Shown here one piece after another: positions 33,547 through 44,725 of a stretch of 64,000 nucleotides of DNA. The first letter of the stretch is position 1; each line of letters begins with the position of its first letter. The notes beneath the pieces are model-generated. The model ran no database searches and was not told where the DNA came from. It saw only the letters and a list, made by a program, of their open reading frames with translations. The position numbers and the translations under genes were made by a program. This DNA is from Porphyra umbilicalis (lineage: Eukaryota; Rhodophyta; Bangiophyceae; Bangiales; Bangiaceae): contig KV918931.1 in the NCBI GenBank assembly GCA_002049455.2, positions 1 through 64,000 on the forward strand. The letters are read 5' to 3'.

Positions 33547-34542
33547 ACTAGGTGGCTGAGACGACGACTGGCGGCTGCTCAGAGGCAGACGACAGCACCT
33601 CGGTGGAGCAGATGAAGGTCGACAAACACAGAGCCGATGACAAAGAAGACGGGAAACAATAGATGGCGCCCTATAAGTCGGGACTGGGAGTCAAGTTGGA
33701 GGAGGGAGGGGTGTGGAGCGGACCCCACGGCGACCACAATATCCGTAGCCAGCGACCAACGATGGCGACGAGCGTCAGCAGTGCAGGGGATGCAGACCAG
33801 GCCTTCCCGGTGGGGTTGACGCGGCGCACGTAGCGGCAAGAGTGTTGTCGCTGGCGGACGGGACTAAAGGGGTTGATACGGGGTGACCACAACAGCTCAG
33901 AGGAGAGCGCCGCAGCGCAGCACAACCACCGAAAGCAATTGGGCCACACCCCCTCCCCGGCGCCGTCGGTTCGACGCCTCGCACCGCGACCAGCGCCAGA
34001 CGCTGTGGGAGGGGGGATTGTGGCAGGGCGGTGCGCCTCCTCCGTGGGGCACATCCCCAGCAATGACGGCAACGAGGGTTGGCTGCATTTACAATGTCAG
34101 CACGGCTGGAACGGTCGAGCAGCGACGGATGTGGTACCGGCAACGCCTATTGGATGCCGCAGAGTGGATGCGCAGGGAAACTTCTTGACTGGATGGGCTC
34201 TTGGCCGTCCTTCTCGATTGACACCCATTGAATTGAGCCATACATTGCAGGGCTGAACGTCATACTCAGTCTTGGATGGCTGACATGGAACCAGCAGCAG
34301 ACTCGTTTCTATGTGGGACAATTTGTGCCCCACGTGTTCTATCACTTCAGTCGTGAGTTCTTTTGCTTCCGGTTCGGGTTTCTGGAGCTCAAGGGACCAC
34401 CTTCCGTCAACGAGAAACTGGTTGAGAATGCGACTCTGCTATGAGAGTGTAGGGACGGAGTAAAGCGTCACGCTGTGAACGGCTGACTCGCCAGAGGAGT
34501 CACAACTCCAGAGCTTGAGAGAGGGGTCCTCTCCCTACAGTC
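33547..34542. other. Intergenic region
   Basis: No gene recognised. The first 300 bp upstream of SEC63 are likely promoter. Confidence 0.35.
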
Positions 34543-34748
34543 GTTCTCCCAAAAATCCCGCGCTCCAACTGTTGCAAAAGAGTTCCAAATCGGCCTCTGC
34601 GGGGTCCTCTACGGGGTCGTAGCCCTCTACGGGGTCGTGGCCCTCTACGGGGTCGTGGCCCTCTACGGGGTCGTAGCTCTCTACGGGGTCGTAGAGGCCG
34701 ATTTGGTACTCTTTTGCAACAGTTGGAGCGTGGGATTTTTGGGAGAAC
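34543..34748. repeat. Fold-back repeat: 56-bp inverted arms around an 18-bp tandem array
   Basis: The left arm (34543-34598) and right arm (34693-34748) are near-perfect inverted copies, e.g. TTCTCCCAAAAATCCC on the left against GGGATTTTTGGGAGAA on the right. Between them CTCTACGGGGTCGTGGCC repeats about five times with an 18-bp step. Read on the minus strand, the array encodes Asp-Pro-Val-Glu-Gly-(His/Tyr) hexapeptides in an open frame (34906-34535) that is probably chance. The whole could fold into one long hairpin. Confidence 0.7.
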
Positions 34749-36795
34749 AGCTGTATTCCCACAACACTGTTCCTCCAAGGCAGCGAGAAGCTCTGCAGGC
34801 ACTCGTTCATGAGCGGCCCGCAACTCAGGGCCACTGGCTCAAAAGCAGTAGCAGAAGAGCACTTCTCACACCGAGCGCGTGGACGAGTCGGTGCGACGCC
34901 AACCATGCACTGTACGGGAAGTTTGTCCTACTTGCAGAGCTGGTTTGAAACCCGTCTCGGACGCATTCTTCAGACGGATGAGGTTTTCCTTGTCACGACG
35001 TTCGAAGAAACTGGTGGGTGTACGAATCGGAAAGGCTGCCTCGAGTGGATTGAATCTGAGGTGCACCATACTGTCAGGAACCCTACTGTGGATTGAATGG
35101 CTGTCAGATTTTGTGTGAATGAATGCAATCTGACTCGCGGAAGAACACGCTCGGCCTGCAGAGAATCAGCTAGACAGATGCGCGGCGCGCGCGTTGCCAT
35201 GGAGCTCCGTTGATGTTTTTAGCTCGGCAGCCTGCGGCTCGTTGTTCGTGTAGACGGGGACGTTAGTACTGGCGCCACAAGTGAGCTAACCGTCTTATGA
35301 ATGTGAACAACGTCGCTTGCGTGCTGTGTGCTGCGGTCACCAAGAGGGGTGACTGTTCCGAGGCAAGGGCGGCAACTCTGGAGCTCCTCTTCATAGTGAA
35401 ATGGCACGCACAGGAGGATACAATGAAAGGGGGTGGAACGGGCGAGAAAATAATGCGACGCGGCGCTGCCGCCTCCAGCACAGTGGGGCTTGAACCGTGT
35501 ACCGTGCGGGTCTGTTTAATCTGTGATACAGCCTGTTGCAGGATTTCCACTGTCTGTCAGATGGCTGCTGGTCGGGCCACCCCGTGCTGGTAGTATACTG
35601 GTTTGGAGGTGTTTGGCAGAATAGGACGCAGGTTTTCTGCTCGTTCCCTGATGCTTCACAGCGCATCTGCAGCAACTGCAGGGGCAGCTCGCAGGGCGTT
35701 TCGTCACATCAATGCGGAATCGATTCGCAGCTCCTGCTGTTCTTCTGCTGCAAGCCTCCTTCAGTCCATGGACACGCGGACTGTAGTGTTTTGACCAATC
35801 AAAGGCCGTTGTCGCCAAGCAAGCAATGGAAGTGATGCAGAGTTCATGCGCTACAAGATGGCTGCCCCGTGCCAAGTTCGTTCAGCTCCGGCGCATAACA
35901 CGTGTCCTGAAACAGGGGTTCAGCAGAGACCTCCAACAATCTACCAGCAGGTTGTCTACCGGCCGAAAACCAATGAAGACGGGACGTAGGCAGGAAGAGA
36001 CAAGGACCAAGCTGAGCCTTTCGAGCTACAGAATATGTGGTGGCACTGTCGCGGTGCGAGAATGCCCTCCTCCTATCGCTACAGTGCCTTCCATAAAAGA
36101 AAAGCACCGGTCCTTCATTTTTTTTATAGCAAATGCACGCCAAGAAGCGGGTCTGCAGAATTATGCTACAGGAACCCCTGTTGCTCGTGCCTTGTACAGC
36201 CACTTTCTCAGACCTGCAGGCAGGCTGCCACACGCAACTGCAGAGGATTCACACCCCGCAAGGTACACGCTTCATGCCCCACTGCGCCACGGCACCCCGA
36301 CGCAGCGCAGCCAGACGGCAGGGGTATGGCCGCGGCGGAAAACGCCGTGGCCTCGATGCCTGGCAGCGGACCTCGCGACGGCACTGCCCCAAACGCTGCC
36401 GTTGCAGTGCGCGGTTTGGTTTTTTCCCACCACACGTACCGCACGGGGGCCACAAGGACGCAGACGTTTCCCAACGCGGAGATTCGCCACGTCACGGCTG
36501 GATCGGTCGCTCGTCAGCCCCGGCTGGCCACCACGCCAGCACCTCGCGACCGGCGGGCCCCTGCCGCCGCGCAGCACCCGTCCAGGCGGGGGGCCACGCC
36601 CGTGGCCCCGCGCCCCTCTCACAAGCTTGTGAGACGCACCGGCGCGGCCCCCGCCGCGACTGCCCGCTGCGGCAGCGCACGACTGGCGGGTGCCCTCTCC
36701 GCTCGTGCGCATCCCCTGCCGACCACCCCCTCCCTCCCCCCCCCCCCCACTCCGCCTCTCCCCCCCCCCCCCCGCGGGCACGGCCACCCCCCACC
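34749..36795. other. Intergenic region with weak repeat traces
   Basis: No gene supported. A roughly 35-base segment near 35480-35515 reappears inverted near 36245-36280 with mismatches, which suggests an old transposon relic. The last 350 bp become C-rich and lead into the phosphatase gene. Confidence 0.3.
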
Positions 36796-37873
36796 ATGTC
36801 CGTCGCGCCCTCCCCCGAGGCGGCGGCCGCCGCCGCCACCGCCGCCGGCATTGACCTCGGCGCCCTCCTCGCGGTGGCGACGGCCGCCGCCACGGAAGCG
36901 GGCGCCCTGATTGCCGCTGCCGCGTCGGCGGCGCCGACCGCCTATGACCGCAAGACGGCGACGGACCCCGTGACGGCGACGGACTTGGCGGCGGAGCGGC
37001 TGCTGCGCCGGCGCCTCGCGGTGGCGTACCCAACGCACGCGTTTTTTGGGGAGGAGTCGGCGGCGGGGGGGGGGAACGCCGCCCCCGCGGGGGGGGGGGG
37101 GAGGAGGGCGGGGGGGCGCCCCCGGGGGGGGGGGGCACCCCCGCCAATGGCGCCGCCGCCGACGGCGGGGACGGGTGGGGCGGGGCCAACGCGCCCCTCG
37201 GGGCGGGCCCGACGTGGGTGGCGGACCCCCTCGACGGCACCGCCAACTTTGTGCGCCGGTGCGGCGCCTACGCCGTCTCCCTCGGGTGGATGTACGGCGG
37301 GTGGGTGCTCGCCGGCGTCATTGTGCACGTCGGCGGCCCCGTGTATGCCGCCCGCGTCGGCGGCGGCGGCGCGACCATCAATGGCGCCGCCCGCCCCGCG
37401 CGCGTGTCGACCGTCGCCGCCGCCGCCGACGCGACGGTGCTCGTGGAGTTTGGCAGCGACCGGTCGGCGTCCAAGACGGCCCTCACCCTCGCGGGCATGG
37501 AGGCCACCCTCGCCGCCGGCGTTATGGCGGTGCGGTCCCGCGGCTCCGCCGCCCTCAACGTGGCCGCCGTCGGCGCGGGCGCCGCGGAACTCTACTGGGA
37601 GTGGGGCGTGTGGCCGTGGGACATTGCGGCGGGGCTCGTGTTTGTGCGCGAAGCGGGGGGGGCCGTCGGGCTGCCAGACGGGCGGGACTTGGGGGGGGGG
37701 GGGACCTCGCGCTCCTCCGCGCCCGGGGGGTCATGGTCAGCAACGCGGCCATGGCCGGCGCGCTCCGCTTGCCGACGTTTGTGTATGATGCGGAGGGCGT
37801 CGGGCGGGTGGTGGAGGGGGGGGTGGGGGGGAGGGGGGGAATTAAGGGCGTGGCTGTGGCGGGGGGGAAATAG
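36796..37873 (+). CDS. Inositol monophosphatase family protein; frame broken at G-runs
   Basis: Mg-dependent sugar/inositol phosphate phosphatase fold. Motifs in order: Glu-Arg-Leu-Leu-Arg-Arg-Arg-Leu, then Phe-Phe-Gly-Glu-Glu-Ser (metal-binding Glu, about 37041-37061); Trp-Val-Ala-Asp-Pro-Leu-Asp-Gly-Thr-Ala-Asn-Phe (37215-37250, the family signature with two metal Asp); and Trp-Pro-Trp-Asp-Ile-Ala-Ala-Gly near 37611-37634 (third metal Asp). The start ATG 36796 is in frame 1, the signature in frame 3 and the last 60 residues in frame 2. Switches lie in the G-runs at 37065-37140 and in G13 at 37691-37703. The frame ends at TAG 37871-37873. Animal and plant relatives hydrolyse myo-inositol-1-phosphate, L-galactose-1-phosphate or histidinol phosphate. 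Which applies here is unclear. Confidence 0.75.
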
Positions 37874-37922
37874 GGGCGTGGCTGTGGCGGGGGGGAAATA
37901 AGGGCGTGGCTGTGGCGGGGGC
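37841..37922. repeat. 28-bp tandem repeat over the phosphatase stop codon
   Basis: GGGCGTGGCTGTGGCGGGGG occurs at 37846, 37874 and 37902, spaced 28 bp. The first copies encode the C-terminal Gly-Val-Ala-Val-Ala-Gly-Gly tail. The period is not a multiple of three, so copy number would change the C-terminus. Confidence 0.7.
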
Positions 37923-38190
37923 GGTGGGGGGGGGGAGGGGGGGTGCGACGGCCACGGCGGCGGTCGGGGGGGGGCAGGGGCTCTCCGTCGCAAATCACTG
38001 GGCGTGCTCCCGAGGGTGGGCGGAGGGGGGTTCCGCCCGAGGCGACGCCAACCATAAATACCACCCCTCCGCGGCGCACGCGCGTGCCCCGCCGCAGGGC
38101 CACCCAAAACAGGGGCGCGGGCGTCTGCGCCACGCGCGGCGCCCCCCCCCACGCCGGCGCCGCCCCTTCCCCCCCCCCCCCCCCGCCCCC

Positions 38191-39020
38191 TCAGCGGATC
38201 CCCCACCCGCTGCGCCGCTGCGGGGGCCCCCGCGCCCACCCCCACCCGTCCTCCTCGGCGGCAGCGTCTGGGTCCCCCCCCCCACCGCCGGGGCGGGTGG
38301 GGGGTCCCCCCCCCCCCCCCCCCCCCCCCGCACAAACGTGGCACGCCGCCCGTCTGCCCACAACACCCCATACCCGAGGGCCATGAGGTCCGCCACAACG
38401 GCGGGCATGGCGCCGTCGGTGGGGGTGGGGAACGCCACAAGCAGCTGGTCCACGGGCAGGTGCCCAACGGGGGAGGGGCTCGGCGACGCCCCCGCCGGGA
38501 GCCCCGCCGCCCCACTCGCCGCCGTGCGGGGGGTGGTGGCGGGCCGGCTCGACACGCCGGCGGCAGCGGCGGCGGCGGCGGCGGGGGCGGCGGCGCCGAG
38601 GCGCCGCCGCGAGCCGCGGGCGGCCACCCGCGACGGGGGCAAGACGAGGACGCCCGCGCCCGCGAGGGGCTCCCGCGCCGCCGCCGCCGCCGCCGCCGCC
38701 GTCGGCGTCGGGGGCGGGGTGGCGAGTGGCTCGGGCGACGGCGACGCGCCGTCGGCGGGCGCCCCCTCCCACCACGTCGGCAACGGCGGGGGCGGGGTTG
38801 GGGTGGCGGCGGCGGCGGCCGCCGCGGCAGCCGCGGCTGCCGCCTCAGCGTCGGCGGCCACGCGCCACGAGTGCACGACGCCCGCGCCGGCGGCGCCGAG
38901 CTCCATCTTGAGCATCGCCACCCGCCCGTGGCCGAGGCGGCCCATCAGCTCGCGCAGGGGGAGGGCGCCCGCGGCGGGGGCGTCCGCGCCCGCCGCCGCT
39001 GCCTCGGCAGACGCGGCGGG

Positions 39021-39062
<42 letters not shown>

Positions 39063-39601
39063 GTCGGCGGGCGGCGCCACCGCGCCGGCGAGGAGCCGCC
39101 GCCGCACCCGCCGCCGCCGCCGCCGGCGGGCCGCCCACCCCCACCGCCCGCCGAGTGGCGGCGGCAGCGGCGTCGCCGCGCCCGCCGGCACGTCGGCCGG
39201 CGCGTCGGCCCCCGCCGGCGCGTCGGGTGCGGAGGACCCCGGATCCCCGCCGAGGCCGACGGCGAGGTGGGTGAGCGACGCCCCGACGGCGGCACCGCCG
39301 CCGACGCCCGCCCCCGCCAATGCGGCGGCCGCGTCCGAGACGATGGCGAGCCCCCCTGCCGGTGGGCCCCCCCCCCCCCCCCCAAACGTCCAGTGGCGGG
39401 TGCCAAAGCGGGCGGCGAGGGCAACCTCCCACGCCCAGCGCCCCCCCCCCCCCCCCCCGACGCGTCGGGGCCCCCCCCGCATCTTTGCCGCCCTCCCGCT
39501 CCCCCCCCCCCCCCCCCCCAGTCGACGCTGTAGACGACCTCCCCCGCCAGCCCCCCCGCCGGCACACAAAACCGCCACGGCGCCGCCTCGACGCCCGCCG
39601 C

Positions 39602-39632
<31 letters not shown>

Positions 39633-39991
39633 CGACCCGCCGACGGCGGCGCGTCGGGCGCCGCCGCGTCAGCGGCAGCGGCCGCCGCCGCGTCGGCGGC
39701 GGCGGCCGCAGCGGCAACGGCGCGGGCGCCCCCCCCCCAGCCACGACGCCCGGCACCCCGCCGACGGTGCAGGCGCGGCGCGGGGCGGTCGGGTGCGCCG
39801 ACAGCGCCACGTGCGTGAGCGTAAAGACGGCGCCGAGGAGCAGCCCGTAGCTGGTGATGAGGAGGAGGGTGGAGGACGGCGGGCGCGGGTGGTGCGCCCG
39901 GGGGGGGGGGGGGATGACGACCGCGGTGGGGGGGGGGGGGGGGGGGGAGGAGGGGGGCAGACACCCCGGTGGTGTCGGGGGGGGGGGGCAT
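38191..39991 (-). CDS. METTL24-like methyltransferase with N-terminal membrane anchor; frame broken at G/C runs
   Basis: Pieces in order on the minus strand: a Pro-rich start (likely ATG 39991); a hydrophobic anchor Leu-Leu-Leu-Ile-Thr-Ser-Tyr-Gly-Leu-Leu-Leu-Gly (about 39865-39800); an Ala-rich linker; then Trp-Arg-Phe-Cys-Val-Pro and Val-Val-Tyr-Ser-Val-Asp-Trp (about 39580-39525). Trp-Glu-Val-Ala-Leu-Ala-Ala-Arg-Phe-Gly (about 39430) follows. Next is Leu-Arg-Glu-Leu-Met-Gly-Arg-Leu-Gly-His-Gly-Arg-Val-Ala-Met-Leu-Lys-Met (about 38955-38900), then Gln-Leu-Leu-Val-Ala-Phe with a final Gly-Tyr-Gly segment (about 38440-38370). This order matches the Methyltransf_22 / METTL24 pattern, here with Ala/Pro inserts. 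The Asp-Glu-Gly usually after the Leu-Lys strand is replaced by Glu-Leu-Gly-Ala. The C-terminus near 38191 is uncertain. It converges on the phosphatase gene. Activity is inferred only. Confidence 0.5.
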
Positions 39992-42828
39992 CGTGGGGGT
40001 GGGGGGGGGGGTGGGGGGGGGTGAGGGGGCGGCAGAGGGTGGCGACGGGGATGTTCCCCCGGCGGGCGCGCGCACGACGGGGAGGGACAGCGGCGGTGTG
40101 GCGGCACGACGGGGAGGGACACACCGGCAGGGGGGCGCCACGACCGGGCGGGCCACGAGCAGGCGGGCGGCACGGCGGGGGCGCGCCGCCCGACACGGGG
40201 TCGACGGCCGACCGACCGGCCGTCCGACGCGCAGCGGCCGTCGACGGATGCGTCGGCGGTGCCACCGACAGCGGCGTCACCCCCCGCGTCGCCGTCGACG
40301 GGTGCCCGCACCGACGGCGGCGTGCGGCGGCGACGGGGCGGCCGCGCCGCGGCGGCCGGCGGCGCCGCGCGCCGGCGGCAGCCGCGTCGACGCGGTCGCG
40401 CCGCGCCGCGGTCGAGACGGACAGAGGTGCACAGCGGCAGACGCGCCCCCCCCCTCCCCCGCCCCCGCGTCGTGCGCGCGCCGCCGCCCGCGTGGTCGCC
40501 GCCGCGTGTCGGGACGCGCCGGCATCGGCGGGTCGCGACGGTGGCGCGGGGGAGGAGGCGGGTGGCGGCGGCGTGGCCTGCGGCGGGTCGACCCGCCACC
40601 GGTCGCGTACGCCCCTGGGAGAACCACCAATGCGCAAGTGGGAGCTCACTATTTAATTCCTACAGGCAATGGAGATGGTTGGCTGCTCATGCACAGTCAG
40701 CAGCAGGGATGGTACAATTGTTGGTTACATAAACATCATACTGCATTCGTCATAGTAGTTAATTATCCAACGACAGGCAATCCTATGTACTTTATTGGTA
40801 TTTTTAATTGTATCTGCACCCGCTGAAGCTGGTGGCCTCGTTGGCCATGTTGGTCCTGCATCTGGCGCGGTGGTGCTGCGGCTCCCTCTCTTCCCGCTGA
40901 TCGGTGACTCTGACTGCGTCCCCACACGACTGCCTCGGCTCCCAGAGGTACTGTCGACGGCTGATGCTCCATTCGTTGGGCAACTGCAAGGGCCTCCTCA
41001 CGGATGCTGTGCATGACGAGACGGAGGGCGGCGTGCTGTCGTCGGCCGCATGTAGGCGGATACAGTCCTACGGGAGCTGTGCTCGAAAAGGAGTCATGGG
41101 GACTCTGGAGTGACGCAAATTTTACCATTGCAGGGGCAGCGAGCTGTGGCGGCCAGGAGGGGGGGGAGGGTAAAGGGGGGGCCGTTTCAACGCTGTCCTG
41201 CGTTTAGCCACGGGAAGAAAACACCACTGGAACCCCTCAGCCTCACGAAAAATGAGGAAGTGACATAGGACCAAGAACACTGGAAAGGAAGCGCGAGGTC
41301 CGTGGCGACGCGTGCGCCGACAATTCGGGGGCTCGGCGGGTGCACAACATGGCCGGGCTGGGTGAAGGGACGAAGAGCAGGCTTGGAATTGCCGTAGTGC
41401 TGGAAGAGGCCAGGTAGGTGCTGGGATCTGCTAGCGGGGCCGGAAAGCCAGCGTACTCGGCCAGACCAAGCCAAAATACGATATGATTGGACAACATGAA
41501 CCGGACGTACCGTCGATGGCCTTTTCAGGATGTGGTCGCAAACGCCCACTGGCACGTGCCAATGTTCGTGCGTTGGTCTTCTTTCGACAGCGCTGTACGT
41601 CGTCACGCCTGTCTGATGCGGCGCCTCCATGCGCCGCGGCTGATGCTCTCTACGGAGGTCTCCTCAAGAGCACATGATGTTGTTTTACTTCCGCCGTGTC
41701 AACTTCTATTCATGCTACTCTGTTGTAGTCACAGAGAGAAAGTGCCGGTTCCCGCGTGTCATGCAACCTACCGAATCGAAAATGGGCAGGGTGTCACTGT
41801 ATCTGTGCGTCTCTTCGCAGGACGAGCAGTCGTGTATTTCGCGGCGGTCCTTGGCAGTTCCGTACCGGCCGGCTGGATCTCGTTGCGAGAATCCGATTGC
41901 ACGTGCGTCAGTGCCACGGGTCCCGTCGGTCCTTGACAAACGAGGAAAAGCAGCACCAGGCCGTACGTTGACAAACTACAAGTCTGTACGCTGCCATTGG
42001 CGGCCCGACGCTACGCCACGGAATCGATGAGAACTAGAGACGCGCGTTGGCGGTCCGCGCCATCCTGCTTCTGCGAGTCACGAGCGATGATGAGCACCCA
42101 GCATCTCAGCTCCACCCATCAGAACATGCGAGGAAGGTGGGGTCCGCGTCGGCCACGTCCCAATGATGGCGTTGCAACGCGTGCGGCTCAGCTCCATATA
42201 GCTGATAGGGGTGTTCGATGGGGCGGCGAAGTGTGATTTTAGCGTCGACTACGTGGGGTAAGGATAGCTGCCAGTGATCGGGGGCCGCATGTCCGCTAAC
42301 GCCCGCCGCCGCAGACCACTCTTCGGGGAACTTGCGGGATGCAAAAGTGAAGACTAGCTCGGCGCGGTCGCGCCGCTCCATGCCCTCGACTAGTGCCTTT
42401 TTGGGGCGCGACCGGCTGCGTACCATTGTAGGCAGGGTGCCGATGTAGCGCTCCGGCCGAATATTCCAGTATCATCAGATCAGTCCGCACTTCTTGATGT
42501 TTGGCACGGAGTCAAGCAGAGTGGCAAACATAAACCTGCACCTCCGCAAGCGCTCGCTATGCCCGTGGTTGACTACCTTGTAGAGCGCGTTCATGAATTT
42601 GAGGACTCCGTGCTCGGCGCTGTCCAGGCCCCCGGGTGTCAGTGGACTAGGGCGTAAGAGAAACCGCCTGGCGCGACACAGACACATAGTCACATCGTAG
42701 AAGTCGTCCGACGCGCGGCCAAAACAGCAACACCTCGGCGCCGCAGAGAAGGAAAATCAGCCAGTCGACGGCCCGAAATCCCGCGTGGTGCTTGTTTATG
42801 GCGCGTAGTTGCCGAGCTTGCTATGGAA
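39992..42828. other. Intergenic; GC drop marks the start of the repeat island
   Basis: Up to about 40640 it is GC-rich promoter-like DNA. Beyond that the composition becomes ordinary and no coding signal or RNA gene is recognised. Confidence 0.4.
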
Positions 42829-42851
42829 TTCGGGGATCAGCAATAGAAACC

Positions 42852-43455
42852 AAGGTCGCCAATTGCCTCGTCATCTAAACACTACTTGGATGAGACAGTC
42901 TGAGTGAAAAGCTTGTGCAGGCTGGTACCCCCCCTTGGAGACTCGACGTCTCACGCGTGTGACATTCCTTGTACAGGGGAACCTTCCAATATTGGGTGCG
43001 TGGTACCATCCCCGCGGGGAAACTCGCGGCGGGAATCCCGGGTGATAACCGGAGCCGATGAGGAAAACCCATGCGACCTATGGAGGGACCCAGTGGCGAG
43101 AGGCTAAGTCGCGCGTGCGATATTGCCTCCGTTACAGAGACTGAACGGGAGAGGGCTGGAGGACTTTGTGTCCCTTCGGCTGAAGATTCAGTCCGGGCCC
43201 CAGAAATGGAAAGCCTGGGTATTACACCTGAGCTAGTGACGCGCATCAATGGATTAACGAGATTCTCACTGTCCCGATCCACTATCTTGCGAAACCACCG
43301 CCCAGGGAACGGGCTTGGAAAACTCAGCGGGGAAAGAAGATCCTGTTGAGCTTGACTATAGTACGACTTTGTTAGATGAGTTAGAAGGGGTAGTCTGTAA
43401 TGGAGGCGCAACCCGACCATGATATGCCTCTACTCTGAATCTTGTTTTACTTACA
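42852..43455 (+). rRNA. 28S rRNA relic (domain IV-V region) with a group I intron, copy A
   Basis: Before the intron: AAGGTCGCCAATTGCCTCG, close to the universal AAGGTAGCCAAATGCCTCG. After it: GTGACGCGCATCAATGGATT, then AACGAGATTCTCACTGTCCC, CTTGCGAAACCACC, GGGAACGGGCTTGG, AGCGGGGAAAGAAGA and CCTGTTGAGCTTGACT, ending in GTTTTACTTA. Substitutions at otherwise invariant sites and the lack of the rest of the gene mark it as a pseudogene fragment. Confidence 0.88.
42877..43230 (+). other. Group I intron in the 28S relic, copy A
   Basis: 354 bp inserted after CGTCATCT of 28S (about E. coli 1950, next to the known L1949 site). The 5' exon end CATCT pairs with GGATG just inside the intron, giving a P1 helix with the required U-G pair. 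Conserved-core elements are visible: R-like GTTACAGAGACTGAACGGG (43131-43149) and S-like GAAGATTCAGTCC (43182-43194). It ends in G (43230) before AGCTAGTGACG. No homing endonuclease frame is present. Confidence 0.75.
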
Positions 43456-43889
43456 CCGCCGAGCAAGAGTGCATGGTCACACCCTCTTTCTGGTATTTAA
43501 ACTGGGGCTCGCAGGTCTTTTGAACCGATACTGGCTCTTTTGGCCCATTTGGGGCAAGCATCTTAGCGTTTGCGAGACGCGTTTGACGTAACACACAGTT
43601 TAACGAGTTTAGGACGCTGACGACTCCGCGCGAGTGATTGGACGAGCGCGTCTCTCGGAACTGCAGCACATGGATCCAGCGATGGAAAACTTCGTCACTC
43701 ACGAGCAAACGCAAGAGGCGCTTGCGCCGCTCTGGCAGGACAGGCTGGTACGTTGAGGGCAGGGTTGAGAGGGGATAATTGTAGTCGGATTAATACACCT
43801 GAAATTGTCACTGTATTAGTACAATCCATGGATCGGCAGACTATAATTATGCAACGTGTGCACTACATGTTGGTAGTTGCTTTCCATTT

Positions 43890-44725
43890 ACTCATATAAA
43901 GTTGTATCTAAGTACTGTAATGAAAAGCGGCGCACATACGCTACTCTTGCCCAGCGCCTCGATGCGCTTCGTGAAGAACGCCGCCGTGTTGTCGGCCGTG
44001 TGCCGCTGGTCGGGCCACATGCCCGTCTCCACGTACAGCGGCTAGGGGGTGAAGAGCATGACGTTGCAGATGCTGTTGCGCTGCCGGTCCGTCCAGCCGT
44101 CACCGCCAATGATGATGTACCCTGCGGCCAAACTGCGCGCCACAAACGTGTCCACCAGCACCGACTGGGCTGCAAACTCCCGGTCGAGTAGGGGACCGGC
44201 CAAGGAGAAGCGCGACGGCGGCTTGTAGGCCGCGTTGAGCCCCTTGTAGAAGGCCTGAAAGGCAGGAGCCTCAGTCGTGCGCAGGGGGAGCGCACTGCGA
44301 TACAGCCACCGTGCACACCGGGCGTCGAGGTCGGCGCACTTTCTGCTGGACAGCGACCGCACATACGGCGACAGAGGGCCACCGCCGACACCAACACCAG
44401 CACCGCTACCGCCCGCCCGTCCAGTGCTCTCCGTGTGCATGGACGGCCCCCCCGCACACGCTTCATGCACCCGGTCGCGCGTAAAGTCGACCAGCTGCTC
44501 CCGGCGACGGCTGGATCCCAGGGTGTCCTTGCGCTGGTTGCCGACGAGCCGCTCAAGGAGGATGCGGTACACGTCGGCAGGCGGGGTGCACACCCTGGAG
44601 ACCACGTGATTCTTGAGCATCGTCGGAAAGCCAAAGAGGGTTCTGGTGCAAAACTTGCACACAAAGCGCCACGGGTCGTCGGTGGCAGTGAAGAAGGCCT
44701 AGAAGGGGTCCTTGGCAGCCCCCAT
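43890..44725 (-). pseudogene. hAT transposase N-terminal fragment with two in-frame TAG stops
   Basis: From ATG 44725 the frame meets TAG at 44701-44699. It continues with a BED-type zinc-finger-like segment (Phe-Val-Cys-Lys-Phe-Cys ... Lys-Asn-His), then Phe-Tyr-Lys-Gly-Leu-Asn, Pro-Ser-Arg-Phe-Ser-Leu-Ala-Gly-Pro-Leu-Leu-Asp and Gly-Gly-Asp-Gly-Trp-Thr-Asp-Arg-Gln-Arg-Asn-Ser, the DUF659-type hAT signature. A second TAG lies at 44044-44042, followed in frame by about 45 more sensible residues. The catalytic C-terminus and dimerisation region are missing, so the element cannot be autonomous. Confidence 0.8.

Noticed and set aside
42875..43420. 181-aa minus-strand and 92-aa plus-strand frames, repeated at 55834-56379
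   Set aside because: They lie over 28S rRNA and the group I intron. The open frames are coincidental.
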